From NCBI RefSeq assembly GCF_010365055.1, contig NZ_JAAFHA010000001.1, positions 1 to 64,000 of the forward strand: a stretch of 64,000 nt of DNA. The letters run 5' to 3'. Shown piece after piece: positions 1 to 9,091 of this stretch (within the stretch, counting starts at the first letter, position 1; each line of letters opens with the position of its first letter). The notes under the pieces were generated by a model, which was not told where the DNA came from, did not search any database, and worked only from the letters and a program-made list of their open reading frames with translations. Source of the stretch: Rhodoferax sp. GTDB lineage: Bacteria > Pseudomonadota > Gammaproteobacteria > Burkholderiales > Burkholderiaceae_C. The position numbers and the translations under genes were made by a program.

Positions 1-38
1 AAAAATCTATCTAACCATGAAGCCCTGAGCGCTGCAAA

Positions 39-308
39 TCACCAACACCCAAAACTAAATTTCGGAAATTTACAGAAAAGAAGTTGCTTTATCGCGGGCA
101 TGCCGATGAACTCCAATCCCGTGGCTGTAACGGTGGTCGCGGCATCGCTGCCACCGCTGGCACTCAGACCCAGACTCCCCAGTCCTAGCGTGGCAACGCC
201 ACCGAGCGCGCCCTTGAGCACTTGGCGGCGTTGCAGGTGAGTTGCTCCTGGCGCAATGCGTTCAGGCTTGCCGGATGCGGTGTTTGGGAATGAGAAATTT
301 AATGACAT
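39..308 (-). pseudogene. Tat-signal N-terminus of a PhoX-like phosphatase, apparently truncated
   Basis: MSLNFSFPNTASG...LQRRQVLKGALGGVATLGLG...TGLEF resembles a PhoX/DUF839 N-terminus with a twin-Arg motif. The frame ends after a divergent tail (KQLLFCKFPKFSFGCW*) 89 aa from the start. ATG confirmed at 308. Confidence 0.4.
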
Positions 309-351
309 GAAGACCCCTTGGGCTAAGAAGCCATCAGCATAGAAATCGATC

Positions 352-380
352 ATGACAGGTTGACGGCGGTTCGATGACAG
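352..380 (-). promoter_or_regulatory. Putative Pho box (CTGTCAT repeats, 11-bp phasing)
   Basis: On the minus strand CTGTCAT-N15-CTGTCAT gives exactly 22-bp phasing, with a degenerate middle unit (CCGCCGT). It lies about 44 bp upstream of the PhoX-like ATG. Confidence 0.5.
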
Positions 381-424
381 TACTGTGAAACACCGCAAAC
401 CCATGCTGTGGGGGGTTGGTCTGG

Positions 425-886
425 CTAAAGCACCTCGGGCGACTGCACCGTGACGACCACGGTTTGCGACTGCGCTTCTCGTTGACGATTGCGCAGCCAC
501 CAGACGGCCCCCTTTTTGACCGTGCATTCTGTCGCGCTCAAACCGAGCAACTGGGCAATGGTTTGGCCCAACGTGGGTTGATGGCCCACCACCAGCACGG
601 TACCTTTTGCAAGCGGCCATTGAACCAGCTCCAGCAACTCCACAGCACTGGCGCCCGGCGCCAGTTCCTCTCGCAACTTGTATTTGCGTCCCAGTGCCTG
701 CGCAGTCTGCTCACAACGGCGTGCCGGGCTCACAAAAATGCGGGTCCCTTCGGGCAACTGACGGTCCAGCCAGTTCGCCATGCGCACGGCTTGTTTTTCA
801 CCACGCGGGGTGAGTGGGCGGGCCATGTCGTCACAGCCGTCCAACCATTCCTGTGCCTCCGCGTGACGCCATAAAACGAGGTCCAT
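425..886 (-). CDS. sixA: Phosphohistidine phosphatase SixA
   Basis: MDLVLWRHAEAQEW...RPLTPRGEKQA...SPARRCEQTAQAL...VVGHQPTLGQ: RHG motif of the histidine phosphatase family, adjacent to ppk. Confidence 0.85.
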   Translation of the reverse strand: MDLVLWRHAEAQEWLDGCDDMARPLTPRGEKQAVRMANWLDRQLPEGTRIFVSPARRCEQTAQALGRKYKLREELAPGASAVELLELVQWPLAKGTVLVVGHQPTLGQTIAQLLGLSATECTVKKGAVWWLRNRQREAQSQTVVVTVQSPEVL

Positions 887-887
887 C

Positions 888-2990
888 TCAGATACCGCGT
901 CTTTCATCATGGCCGGCGTAGCGCGCCATCAGGGCCGCTTGCGCGCCATGAGCCTGGTGATGGGGCTCACCCTTAACGCGCGCATAGGTGCCGTCTGGCA
1001 ACAACTCCCACGCGTCGACGCCATCATGCAAATAGGCCACCAACTCTTCATCCACAATGCGCTGGCGCTGGATCGGGTCGGTCACAGGCCAAGCCAATTC
1101 GACCCGGCGCAGCATGTTGCGGTTCATCCAGTCTGCGCTCGACAGGTACAACTCTTGCACCTCATCCTGGCGGAAGTAGAAGACCCGCGAGTGTTCCAGA
1201 AACCGGCCAATGATGGAGCGGACGCGGATATTGTCGGTGACGCCCGGCACCTGCGCCGGTAGCATGCAGGCGCCGCGCACGATCAGGTCGATCTTGACGC
1301 CCTTCTGCCCGGCCTGAATCAGCGCATGAATGAGGGCCTCATCGGTCAACGCATTCATCTTGGCCACAATGCGACCGACGCCACCCGATTCGGCCACGCT
1401 GCCCAACTTTTTGATCTTTTCAAGCAGCTTGCGTTGCAGATAGAACGGCGCCAGCAGCACGCGGTTGAGTTTGGGCAGCCGGCTGTGGCTGGCCAGATGG
1501 ACGAACACATTTTCGACATCCATGGTGAGTGCGTTGTCCGCCGTAATGTGACCCCAATCGGTGTACAAACGCGCCGTGCGCGGGTTGTAGTTGCCGGTAG
1601 ACAAGTGGGCGTATCGCACCAGACGCTTGCCTTCACGGCGGGTGATCAGCATCATCTTGGTGTGGGTCTTCAGGCCCACCACGCCGTACAAGACCTGCGC
1701 CCCGATGGATTCGAGCATCTCGGACCAGTTGATGTTGGCCTCTTCGTCAAACCGCGCCTTGAGTTCAACCACCACGGTCACTTCTTTGCCCCGGCGCACC
1801 GCCTCGCGCAGCAGGTCCATGAGCTCCGAGTCAGAGCCGGTGCGATAGATGGTCTGCTTGATCGCCAGCACCTGGGGGTCATTCACAGCTTCACGCAAAA
1901 AGGCCAAAACACCGCCAAAGCTCTCAAACGGTTGATGAATCAGGACGTCGCCGAGTTTGAGCTGCTCAAAAAACGAGACGCCCGGTGTCAACTGCGTTGG
2001 ATAACAGGACTGATAGACGGGAAAGCACAAATTGGGCAAAGAAACCAGATCGATCAACTGCGTGAGGCGAACCAGATTGACCGGCCCGGGCACGCGGAAT
2101 AGAGCCTGCTCCGGCAAATTAAACTGCTCGAGTAGAAACGCCGACAAGAAATCCGAGCAACTTGCCGACACTTCCAGTCGCACTGCCTGGCCAAACTGGC
2201 GCGACTCCAGGCCCTGACGCAAGGCCGTTCGCAAATTCCTGACATCGTCTTCATCCACCGCCAGATCAGAATGGCGCGTCACCCGGAACTGTGAAAATTG
2301 CCCGACGTCGCGCCCCGGGAACAACTCCGTGAGATGCGCCCGAATGACGCTCGACAGCGAGACAAAGTGGTAAGGCATACCTGATATCTTCTCTGGCATG
2401 CGGATCATGCGCGGCAACACGCGCGGCACCTTCACAATGGCAATCTCATTGGCACGGCCAAACGCGTCGTGGCCACCCAGGCGCACGATGAAATTAAGCG
2501 ACTTGTTGGCCACCTGCGGAAACGGATGAGACGGGTCCAGACCGACCGGAATCAACAAGGGGCGCACTTCACGCTCAAAGAACTGCTTGACCCAGCGCCG
2601 CTGGGCCTCGTTGCGCTCACCATGAGACACAACCTTGATGCCCTGCGCCTCCAGTGTCGGCATCACGTGATTGTTGTACAAGGCATACTGGCTCGCGACC
2701 AGGGTGTGGGCCGTCCTGGCAAGCCGCTCGAACGAGTCCGCCGTATAGATCCCCTTGGCATCGTGGCGCTGATGCGCCACCAGATGAGGCTCCGCCCGAA
2801 CTTCAAAGAACTCATCCAGGTTGGATGAGACGATGCACAGATAGCGCAGCCGCTCCAGCGGCGGAACGTCTTTGCGCCGGGCCCAGTCAAGCACCCGCTC
2901 GTTGAACGCAAAAATGCTGTGATCGCGATCAAGAAGCGTCACCGCTGCAGTGTTCGACATCAATTTGGGTTGACGAAGGTATGAAGACAT
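888..2990 (-). CDS. ppk: Polyphosphate kinase 1
   Basis: LLDRDHSIFAFNERVLDWA...SSNLDEFFEVR...KTHTKMMLITRREG...YAHLSTGNYNPRTARLYTD; start assigned at MSSYLRQPKLMSN. Confidence 0.95.
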   Translation of the reverse strand: MSSYLRQPKLMSNTAAVTLLDRDHSIFAFNERVLDWARRKDVPPLERLRYLCIVSSNLDEFFEVRAEPHLVAHQRHDAKGIYTADSFERLARTAHTLVASQYALYNNHVMPTLEAQGIKVVSHGERNEAQRRWVKQFFEREVRPLLIPVGLDPSHPFPQVANKSLNFIVRLGGHDAFGRANEIAIVKVPRVLPRMIRMPEKISGMPYHFVSLSSVIRAHLTELFPGRDVGQFSQFRVTRHSDLAVDEDDVRNLRTALRQGLESRQFGQAVRLEVSASCSDFLSAFLLEQFNLPEQALFRVPGPVNLVRLTQLIDLVSLPNLCFPVYQSCYPTQLTPGVSFFEQLKLGDVLIHQPFESFGGVLAFLREAVNDPQVLAIKQTIYRTGSDSELMDLLREAVRRGKEVTVVVELKARFDEEANINWSEMLESIGAQVLYGVVGLKTHTKMMLITRREGKRLVRYAHLSTGNYNPRTARLYTDWGHITADNALTMDVENVFVHLASHSRLPKLNRVLLAPFYLQRKLLEKIKKLGSVAESGGVGRIVAKMNALTDEALIHALIQAGQKGVKIDLIVRGACMLPAQVPGVTDNIRVRSIIGRFLEHSRVFYFRQDEVQELYLSSADWMNRNMLRRVELAWPVTDPIQRQRIVDEELVAYLHDGVDAWELLPDGTYARVKGEPHHQAHGAQAALMARYAGHDERRGI

Positions 2991-3042
2991 GAAGCCCAAG
3001 GTTCGTTTGTTACAGAAAGATGACCGATTGTTGAATTTTTCT

Positions 3043-3060
3043 GTGTCAATCGTGTGACAG
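3043..3060 (-). promoter_or_regulatory. Putative Pho box upstream of ppk
   Basis: CTGTCAC-ACGA-TTGACAC (7-4-7 layout) about 53 bp upstream of the proposed ppk start. Confidence 0.45.
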
Positions 3061-3163
3061 CAGCTTACTCCAGACCCGGACCAGAAGGCTGGCACAGAGC
3101 CGAGCTCCACGGGCGATCAGGGATGCTTGCATCAACCTGCTTTGTTGATAGACTCCGATCGAC

Positions 3164-5788
3164 ATGATGCATGCCACCCACCAGAACCGTACGCGCCAAT
3201 GGCTCGTGGCGACGGTCGTCTTTTTTTTCAGTGCGGTGGCCGCAGTCTTTTTGATCTGGCGCTGGGAGCAACAAACACTTGTCGAAGCCCGCGCCCATGC
3301 CGCGGATATGGCCTCAGACCACGCGCAGACTTTGCAGCGCGATATCGAGCGCTCCTTGTCTGCCACCTACGCCATTGCCGCTCTGGTCCGCCAGGGTCAG
3401 GGCGATGTGCGGGATTTCGAGGCGGTTGCCACTGAAATGTTGCCGTTCTACCCAGGCATTGCCGCATTGGGGCTGTCACCCGGTGGGGTGATTCGAAGTG
3501 TGGTACCCCTGGCCGGCAATGAAAAGAGCATCGGCTTTGACCAGTTAAAGGACGTCGCCCAGAACAAAGAGGCGATCAAGGCCCGTGATACTGGCCGACT
3601 CACGCTGGCAGGCCCGCTCAAGCTGGCCCAAGGGGGAATGGGTATCGTGGGTCGCCTGCCCGTTTTTCTGACCAATGAGGCAGGACAGAAAACGTTTTGG
3701 GGTTTTACCAACGTGACCTTGCGGTTTCCTGAGGCACTGGCCTCGGCCCGGCTGCCTCTGTTGACGCAGCGCGGCTATTCCTACGAGCTTTGGCGAACCC
3801 TCCCCGACACCGGCGAGCGACAGAATATTGAAGCCTCTGGCACCACTGCGCTCGAATCGCCGGTAGAGCGCACCCTGGAACTGCCCAACGGCCAATGGAC
3901 ATTGAGTGTCACGCCGATCGGCGGCTGGGGCCAGTCAGGCAGTCGTGGGCTCACGATCGCCGCCGGATTGATGGTCAGCCTGCTGATGGCCTACCTCGCC
4001 TGGCTGTTGTATGAGATGAGGATGCGCGATCAAGGACTGGAAGTCCAGGTGAATGAGCGCACGGCTGAAATCCTGGCGACCCAGCGGCAACTCCAAGCCA
4101 CGCTGGGTGCCATTCCGGACCCACTCTTTGAGTTGGGACTGAACGGCCATTGTTATGACGCGCACTCGTCTCGGACGCAATTGCTGGCATGGCCAGTCGA
4201 TGATCTGATCGGCCAGACGGTCACGCAAGTGTTGCCACCGGAGGCGTGCCAAGTCGTCCTGGCGGCCTTGCAAGAGGCCAATGACAGCGATTGCTCAATT
4301 GGCAAACAAATCAAACTTCCGCTTGACAATGGCATGCACTGGTTTGAATTGTCGGTGGCGCGAAAGTCAGCATTGCCTGGCGAAGAGCCCCGCTTTCTGG
4401 TGCTATGCCGGGATATCACCGAAAGCAAACAGGCAGAGAGAAAAATCCGACTGCTGGCACACTTTGACTCACTCACGGGCCTGCCCAATCGGGTGTTATT
4501 GACTGATCGCTGTGGCCTGGCGCTGCACGCCGCGCAGCGCAACGACACACCGCTGGCGTTGATGTTTCTGGATCTGGATCATTTCAAGCACGTCAACGAC
4601 TCGCTCGGACACCAAGTCGGCGACGCGTTGCTGACTATGATGGCGGGGCGGCTCAAAGGCGCCGTGCGTGAGCAAGACACAGTGTCTCGTCTGGGTGGTG
4701 ACGAGTTTATTTTGGTGCTCCCCGATACGGATGCGGTGGGTGCGGCGCACATCGCCGAAAAACTACTGGAATCTGCATTGGTGGCGTTTGAGATTGCGCC
4801 GCATGAACTCACTGTGACGCCCAGCATCGGAATTGCCTTATTCCCCAGCGACGGTTCAGACTTTGACACGCTGTCGCGTTGTGCCGATGCGGCCATGTAC
4901 CGCGCCAAGCAGGATGGGCGCAACAACTATCGATTCTTCACCACCGAAATGCAGACGCGCTCGGAACGCACATTGGCGCTTGAAAATGCACTGCGCCGGG
5001 CGCTGGAGCGCAATCAGTTGTCGCTGCACTACCAGCCGCAGGTGTCTCTCGCAACTGGCAACATCATCGGCGCAGAAGCCCTGCTGCGATGGAATCACCC
5101 GGACCTGGGTGCAGTGTCACCCGTTGAATTCATTCCCGTGGCCGAGAGCTGTGGCCTCATTTTGCCCATCGGAGAATGGGTATTGCGCACTGCCGTCCAG
5201 CAATTCAAGACCTGGCTGGAGGCCGGGATGGCACCCATCACCATCTCAGTCAACCTGTCGTCGGTGCAGTTCCGCCATGCCGATCTGCCGGAGCTGGTGA
5301 GCACCATTCTGGATGAAGCCCGGTTGCCTGCCCATTTTCTGGAACTTGAACTGACCGAGGGCGTCGCCATGACGGATCCGTTGGGGGCCATCTCCGTCAT
5401 GAACGACTTGCACGAGCGCGGCGTGCGGATGTCAATTGATGATTTCGGCACGGGTTACTCATCGCTGAGCTACCTGAAAAAGTTTCGGATCTACAAAGTC
5501 AAGATCGATCAATCATTTGTTCGAGACATCACCGAAGACGCCGACGACAAGGCGATTGTGGGCGCCATCATCAGCATGGCAACGAGTCTGGGCATGCAGA
5601 CCATTGCCGAAGGGGTGGAAACCGAGGGACAGCTTGAATTCTTGAAGGCCAAGGGTTGTACCGAAGTACAAGGCTACTATTTCAGCCGGCCGTTGCCGGT
5701 TGAACAGTTTGAGGCGTTTATGCAGACAAGATCGCCTTCAAACCTGGCGTTTGTTCCCGGTGCGTCCGATGTCGATATAAGGCTCTGA
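3164..5788 (+). CDS. CHASE-domain membrane sensor with GGDEF and EAL domains
   Basis: N-terminal TM and CHASE-like region, LDLDHFKHVNDSLGH...RLGGDEFILVLP (intact GGDEF), GAEALLRW...ELTEG...DDFGTGYSSLSYLKKF (intact EAL). Confidence 0.9.
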   Translation: MMHATHQNRTRQWLVATVVFFFSAVAAVFLIWRWEQQTLVEARAHAADMASDHAQTLQRDIERSLSATYAIAALVRQGQGDVRDFEAVATEMLPFYPGIAALGLSPGGVIRSVVPLAGNEKSIGFDQLKDVAQNKEAIKARDTGRLTLAGPLKLAQGGMGIVGRLPVFLTNEAGQKTFWGFTNVTLRFPEALASARLPLLTQRGYSYELWRTLPDTGERQNIEASGTTALESPVERTLELPNGQWTLSVTPIGGWGQSGSRGLTIAAGLMVSLLMAYLAWLLYEMRMRDQGLEVQVNERTAEILATQRQLQATLGAIPDPLFELGLNGHCYDAHSSRTQLLAWPVDDLIGQTVTQVLPPEACQVVLAALQEANDSDCSIGKQIKLPLDNGMHWFELSVARKSALPGEEPRFLVLCRDITESKQAERKIRLLAHFDSLTGLPNRVLLTDRCGLALHAAQRNDTPLALMFLDLDHFKHVNDSLGHQVGDALLTMMAGRLKGAVREQDTVSRLGGDEFILVLPDTDAVGAAHIAEKLLESALVAFEIAPHELTVTPSIGIALFPSDGSDFDTLSRCADAAMYRAKQDGRNNYRFFTTEMQTRSERTLALENALRRALERNQLSLHYQPQVSLATGNIIGAEALLRWNHPDLGAVSPVEFIPVAESCGLILPIGEWVLRTAVQQFKTWLEAGMAPITISVNLSSVQFRHADLPELVSTILDEARLPAHFLELELTEGVAMTDPLGAISVMNDLHERGVRMSIDDFGTGYSSLSYLKKFRIYKVKIDQSFVRDITEDADDKAIVGAIISMATSLGMQTIAEGVETEGQLEFLKAKGCTEVQGYYFSRPLPVEQFEAFMQTRSPSNLAFVPGASDVDIRL

Positions 5789-5789
5789 A

Positions 5790-6122
5790 TCAACGACCTG
5801 GCGTGTCGCTGTGCGACACATCAAAGCCATCTGCCACGTAGGCGGGGCCTTTCATGAGCCAGACAATGACACAGCCGATGGTGATCGTCACCACCAGCGT
5901 CCAGACAAAGATCACCAAGCCGATCATCACAAAATCAAACAGTTGAATGCGTCGCGCCAGCTCTGCCGCGCTGCCGTCAACGATCAAAAAACGCGCTGCA
6001 AGCGACATCAATGCCGGCAGCAGCGTACCGGCCAGACACACGCTCGGCATCAGGCGCAGCAAACGCCACTCCAGGCCGTAGGGCGTTCGCTGGAATCCAG
6101 GTAATTTTTGAAGCCAGTTCAT
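5790..6122 (-). CDS. Small hypothetical membrane protein
   Basis: 110 aa with two hydrophobic segments (LPALMSLAARFLIV, FVMIGLVIFVWTLVVTITIGCVIVWL). Confidence 0.65.
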   Translation of the reverse strand: MNWLQKLPGFQRTPYGLEWRLLRLMPSVCLAGTLLPALMSLAARFLIVDGSAAELARRIQLFDFVMIGLVIFVWTLVVTITIGCVIVWLMKGPAYVADGFDVSHSDTPGR

Positions 6123-6205
6123 GCGACGGATTTTAAGTGGGTAGCGCCTATCTTGCTGCCTGCAGTTCGCACAGCGCCGTCATCCCCAGGGTCAGATGCT
6201 GGTAG

Positions 6206-6721
6206 CTAGCGAAGCCACTTTTGCAGAAATTGGGCCTGGCCCATCGCCGGGTCAAGCTGGTAGTTGGCAAATCCGACGCGGTGATAGAGTTTGATGGCAC
6301 CTGCATTCCCCTGCAGCACTTCAAGCGTCAGTTTGCAGGCACCCCGCTCACGTGCCATTTGCTCAGCCAGAGCCAGCATCTTCTGGGCGACGCGCTGCCC
6401 GCGGTAGGCAGGCAAAACAGCCACATCATGCACATTGACCAAAGGCTGACAGGCAAAGGTTGAAAAGCCTTCAATGCAATTCACAAAGCCAACAGCAAGC
6501 CCGCCGCCGACCCCATCCACGTCGTCAAACGCCAGCACACTGAAGGCCTGCGGACGCGCGACGAGTGCCGCGATGAGGTTGACTTTGGTAAATTCACTCA
6601 AGGGCTCGCCGCCGCCCATCGGGTCTTGCGCATAGGCATTCAACAAGCTCACAAGTGCATCCGCATGCACAGGGTTGGCGTAGTCAGCGCGACAAACGCG
6701 CAGGGAATCGTTGGGCGCCAT
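6206..6721 (-). CDS. GNAT family N-acetyltransferase
   Basis: VHDVAVLPAYRGQRVAQKMLALAEQMARERGACKLTLEVLQGNAGAIKLYHRVGF. Confidence 0.85.
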   Translation of the reverse strand: MAPNDSLRVCRADYANPVHADALVSLLNAYAQDPMGGGEPLSEFTKVNLIAALVARPQAFSVLAFDDVDGVGGGLAVGFVNCIEGFSTFACQPLVNVHDVAVLPAYRGQRVAQKMLALAEQMARERGACKLTLEVLQGNAGAIKLYHRVGFANYQLDPAMGQAQFLQKWLR

Positions 6722-6723
6722 GG

Positions 6724-8055
6724 TCAGGCTACCAGGGTGTTGGCAATCCGCTCGGCGCACGCCTTAGCCTGGTGGGCGTCACGCGCCTCGACCATGACGC
6801 GCACCAAGGGCTCAGTGCCACTGGCCCGAATCAACAAGCGGCCAGCGGCTCCCAGTTCAGTCTCCACCGCCTGCGATTCACTGGCCAAGTTGGCGCTAAC
6901 CTGCCAGTCCTGGCCGGGTTGCAGGCGAACATTGATCAGCGTCTGCGGAAATAGCGTCACGCCGGCGAGCAGTTCAGCCAACTTTTTGCCGCTGCGTACG
7001 CAGGCCTGCAACACCTGCAGCGCCGAGATTAGCCCGTCGCCGGTGGTATGTTTGTCCAGCGCCAGCAAGTGGCCTGAGCCTTCACCACCGAGCAGCCACT
7101 TGTGCTTTTCAAGTTCCTCCAACACATAACGGTCGCCGACCTTGGCGCGCACAAACTGCACCCCACGGGCTAGAAGCGCCACCTCCACGGCCATGTTGGT
7201 CATCAAAGTGCCCACGACGCCCGGTACCGGTTCATCGCGCCCCAGTCGCTCGTCCGCCAACAGATACAACAGCTCGTCGCCGTTGTACAGCCGCCCGGCC
7301 TGGTCCACCAGTTGCAGACGATCGGCGTCACCGTCAAGCGCCACGCCAAAATCAGCCTGGTGCGCCTTGACGGCTTCAATCAGTGCCTGCGGATGCGTGG
7401 CACCCACCTCGTGATTGATGTTTAAACCGTCGGGCGAACAACCAATGGCAACGACTTCTGCGCCTAGTTCGTGAAACACCTTGGGCGCCACCTGGTAGGC
7501 CGCACCATGTGCAGCATCGACCACAATCTTGACGCTCTTGAGCGTGAGATCGCTGGCAAAGGTGCTCTTGCAGAATTCAATGTAACGGCCTGCGGCATCA
7601 TCGAGTCGCCGCGTCTTGCCCAGGTTGGCGGAATCAGCCCATACCGGTGATTGTTCCAGCGCAGCCTCCACATCACGCTCCCAAGCGTCTGGCAGTTTGC
7701 TGCCTTGAGCACTGAAAAACTTGATGCCATTGTCGGCAAAGTTGTTGTGGCTGGCGCTAATGACCACGCCCAGCGAAGCACGCTGAGCGCGCGTGAGGTA
7801 GGCCACGCCTGGCGTCGGCAAGGGGCCCAGCAGCACGACATCGACACCGGCAGAATTGAAACCGCTCTCTAGCGCGCTCTCCAGCATATACCCCGAAATT
7901 CGGGTGTCTTTGCCAATCAGCACCGTGGGGCGCGCCTCTGTTCTTTTCAGCACACGACCCACCGCATGGGCCAGACGCAACACAAAATCAGGGGTGATGG
8001 GCGCTTGCCCTACCGTGCCGCGAATACCATCCGTGCCAAAATATTTTCTACTCAT
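6724..8055 (-). CDS. glmM: Phosphoglucosamine mutase
   Basis: [16 protein letters not shown]...[18 protein letters not shown]...GDADRL...[14 protein letters not shown]. Confidence 0.97.
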   Translation of the reverse strand: MSRKYFGTDGIRGTVGQAPITPDFVLRLAHAVGRVLKRTEARPTVLIGKDTRISGYMLESALESGFNSAGVDVVLLGPLPTPGVAYLTRAQRASLGVVISASHNNFADNGIKFFSAQGSKLPDAWERDVEAALEQSPVWADSANLGKTRRLDDAAGRYIEFCKSTFASDLTLKSVKIVVDAAHGAAYQVAPKVFHELGAEVVAIGCSPDGLNINHEVGATHPQALIEAVKAHQADFGVALDGDADRLQLVDQAGRLYNGDELLYLLADERLGRDEPVPGVVGTLMTNMAVEVALLARGVQFVRAKVGDRYVLEELEKHKWLLGGEGSGHLLALDKHTTGDGLISALQVLQACVRSGKKLAELLAGVTLFPQTLINVRLQPGQDWQVSANLASESQAVETELGAAGRLLIRASGTEPLVRVMVEARDAHQAKACAERIANTLVA

Positions 8056-8064
8056 TGATCTACC

Positions 8065-8113
8065 CTTGTCTGTTTATCAAATGGACTTGAAGCCAGCTAT
8101 CTCTATCTTATAG
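8065..8113 (-). repeat. Degenerate copy of the dispersed ACTATA...ATAGCT...GGGCTAGAGGCC repeat (minus orientation)
   Basis: GCTATAAGATAGAGATAGCTGGCTT...TTTGATAAACAGACAAGGGTAGA. It partly matches the other copies and overlaps the folP stop codon. Confidence 0.35.
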
Positions 8114-8981
8114 CGCCGAGCACGTCGAGAGCCTGCACGGTTTCCCGCACGTCATGCACACGGACAATGGCTGCGCCACGCTCCACCGCCAATAACGCAG
8201 CGGCCACGCTAGGCACCAGGCGCTCATGAACATCCAGCGCTGTCACAGAACCCGGTGAGCTGGATTTGACCGCTGCCAACGATGATTTTCGCGACCAGCC
8301 AACCAGCAGTGGATAGCCGGCACCGAGCAGTGCTTCCTGCCGGGCCAACAGCGCAAAATTCTGCGCCACGGTCTTGCCAAAACCAATGCCAGGGTCAATC
8401 ACGATGCGATTCTTTTCCACCCCTAGCCCATGCAACGCCTGCGCTGCATGCTTCAAAAACAATAGCACCTGCGGCACCACGTCGCCCTCCATCGGTGCCA
8501 CTTGCATCGTCAGGGGTTCACGGTGCATGTGCATCAGGCAGACGCCACAACGGGGGTGCTGTGCCACGACTTGCCTGGCGTTCAAGGCAGCGGGCGCAGT
8601 ACTGACGCCGGGCTCAGTCCAACGCAAAGCCCAGATGTCGTTGATGATGTCAGCGCCGACGTCCAGCACGGCTTGCATGACTTGTGGCTTGTAGGTATCG
8701 ACCGACACCGGCACCCCCAGGCGCACAGCTTCACGCACCACGGGCAGCACCCGCGCCAGCTCTTCGTCCAGCGGCAAGGGCAAAGCACCGGGACGGGTCG
8801 ACTCACCTCCGATGTCCAAGATATCAGCCCCCTCTTTGAGCAGCGTCTCACAGTGTCGCAGAGCCGCTGCCGTGGTGGCATGCTGACCGCCATCCGAGAA
8901 CGAGTCGGGTGTGATGTTGACAATGCCCATCACCTTGGGGCGATTGAGGTCAATCAGGAATCGGGCCGTGTTCCATTGCAT
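8103..8981 (-). CDS. folP: Dihydropteroate synthase
   Basis: PKVMGIVNITPDSFSDGG...LDIGGESTRPGA...IDPGIGFGKT. Confidence 0.95.
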   Translation of the reverse strand: MQWNTARFLIDLNRPKVMGIVNITPDSFSDGGQHATTAAALRHCETLLKEGADILDIGGESTRPGALPLPLDEELARVLPVVREAVRLGVPVSVDTYKPQVMQAVLDVGADIINDIWALRWTEPGVSTAPAALNARQVVAQHPRCGVCLMHMHREPLTMQVAPMEGDVVPQVLLFLKHAAQALHGLGVEKNRIVIDPGIGFGKTVAQNFALLARQEALLGAGYPLLVGWSRKSSLAAVKSSSPGSVTALDVHERLVPSVAAALLAVERGAAIVRVHDVRETVQALDVLGAIR

Positions 8982-9047
8982 GGTCATAAAGCGCGCCAAA
9001 TATTTGAAATGAACCAGTGCTAACTGTCGGCTCAGGCAGGGGGAAAC

Positions 9048-9074
9048 AGAAACGGGGCTTGTCGCCCCGTTTCT
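9048..9074 (-). terminator. Rho-independent terminator after ftsH
   Basis: GAAACGGGGC-GACAA-GCCCCGTTTC hairpin between the ftsH stop and folP, with flanking A/T tracts on both sides. Confidence 0.7.
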
Positions 9075-9091
9075 TTTAATACATACCGTTT

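Noticed and set aside
7166-7180. GGGCTAGAAGC in glmM as a further dispersed repeat copy
   Set aside because: Lacks the ACTATA/ATAGCT 5' block and lies in a conserved glmM coding region (LLARG); likely chance similarity.
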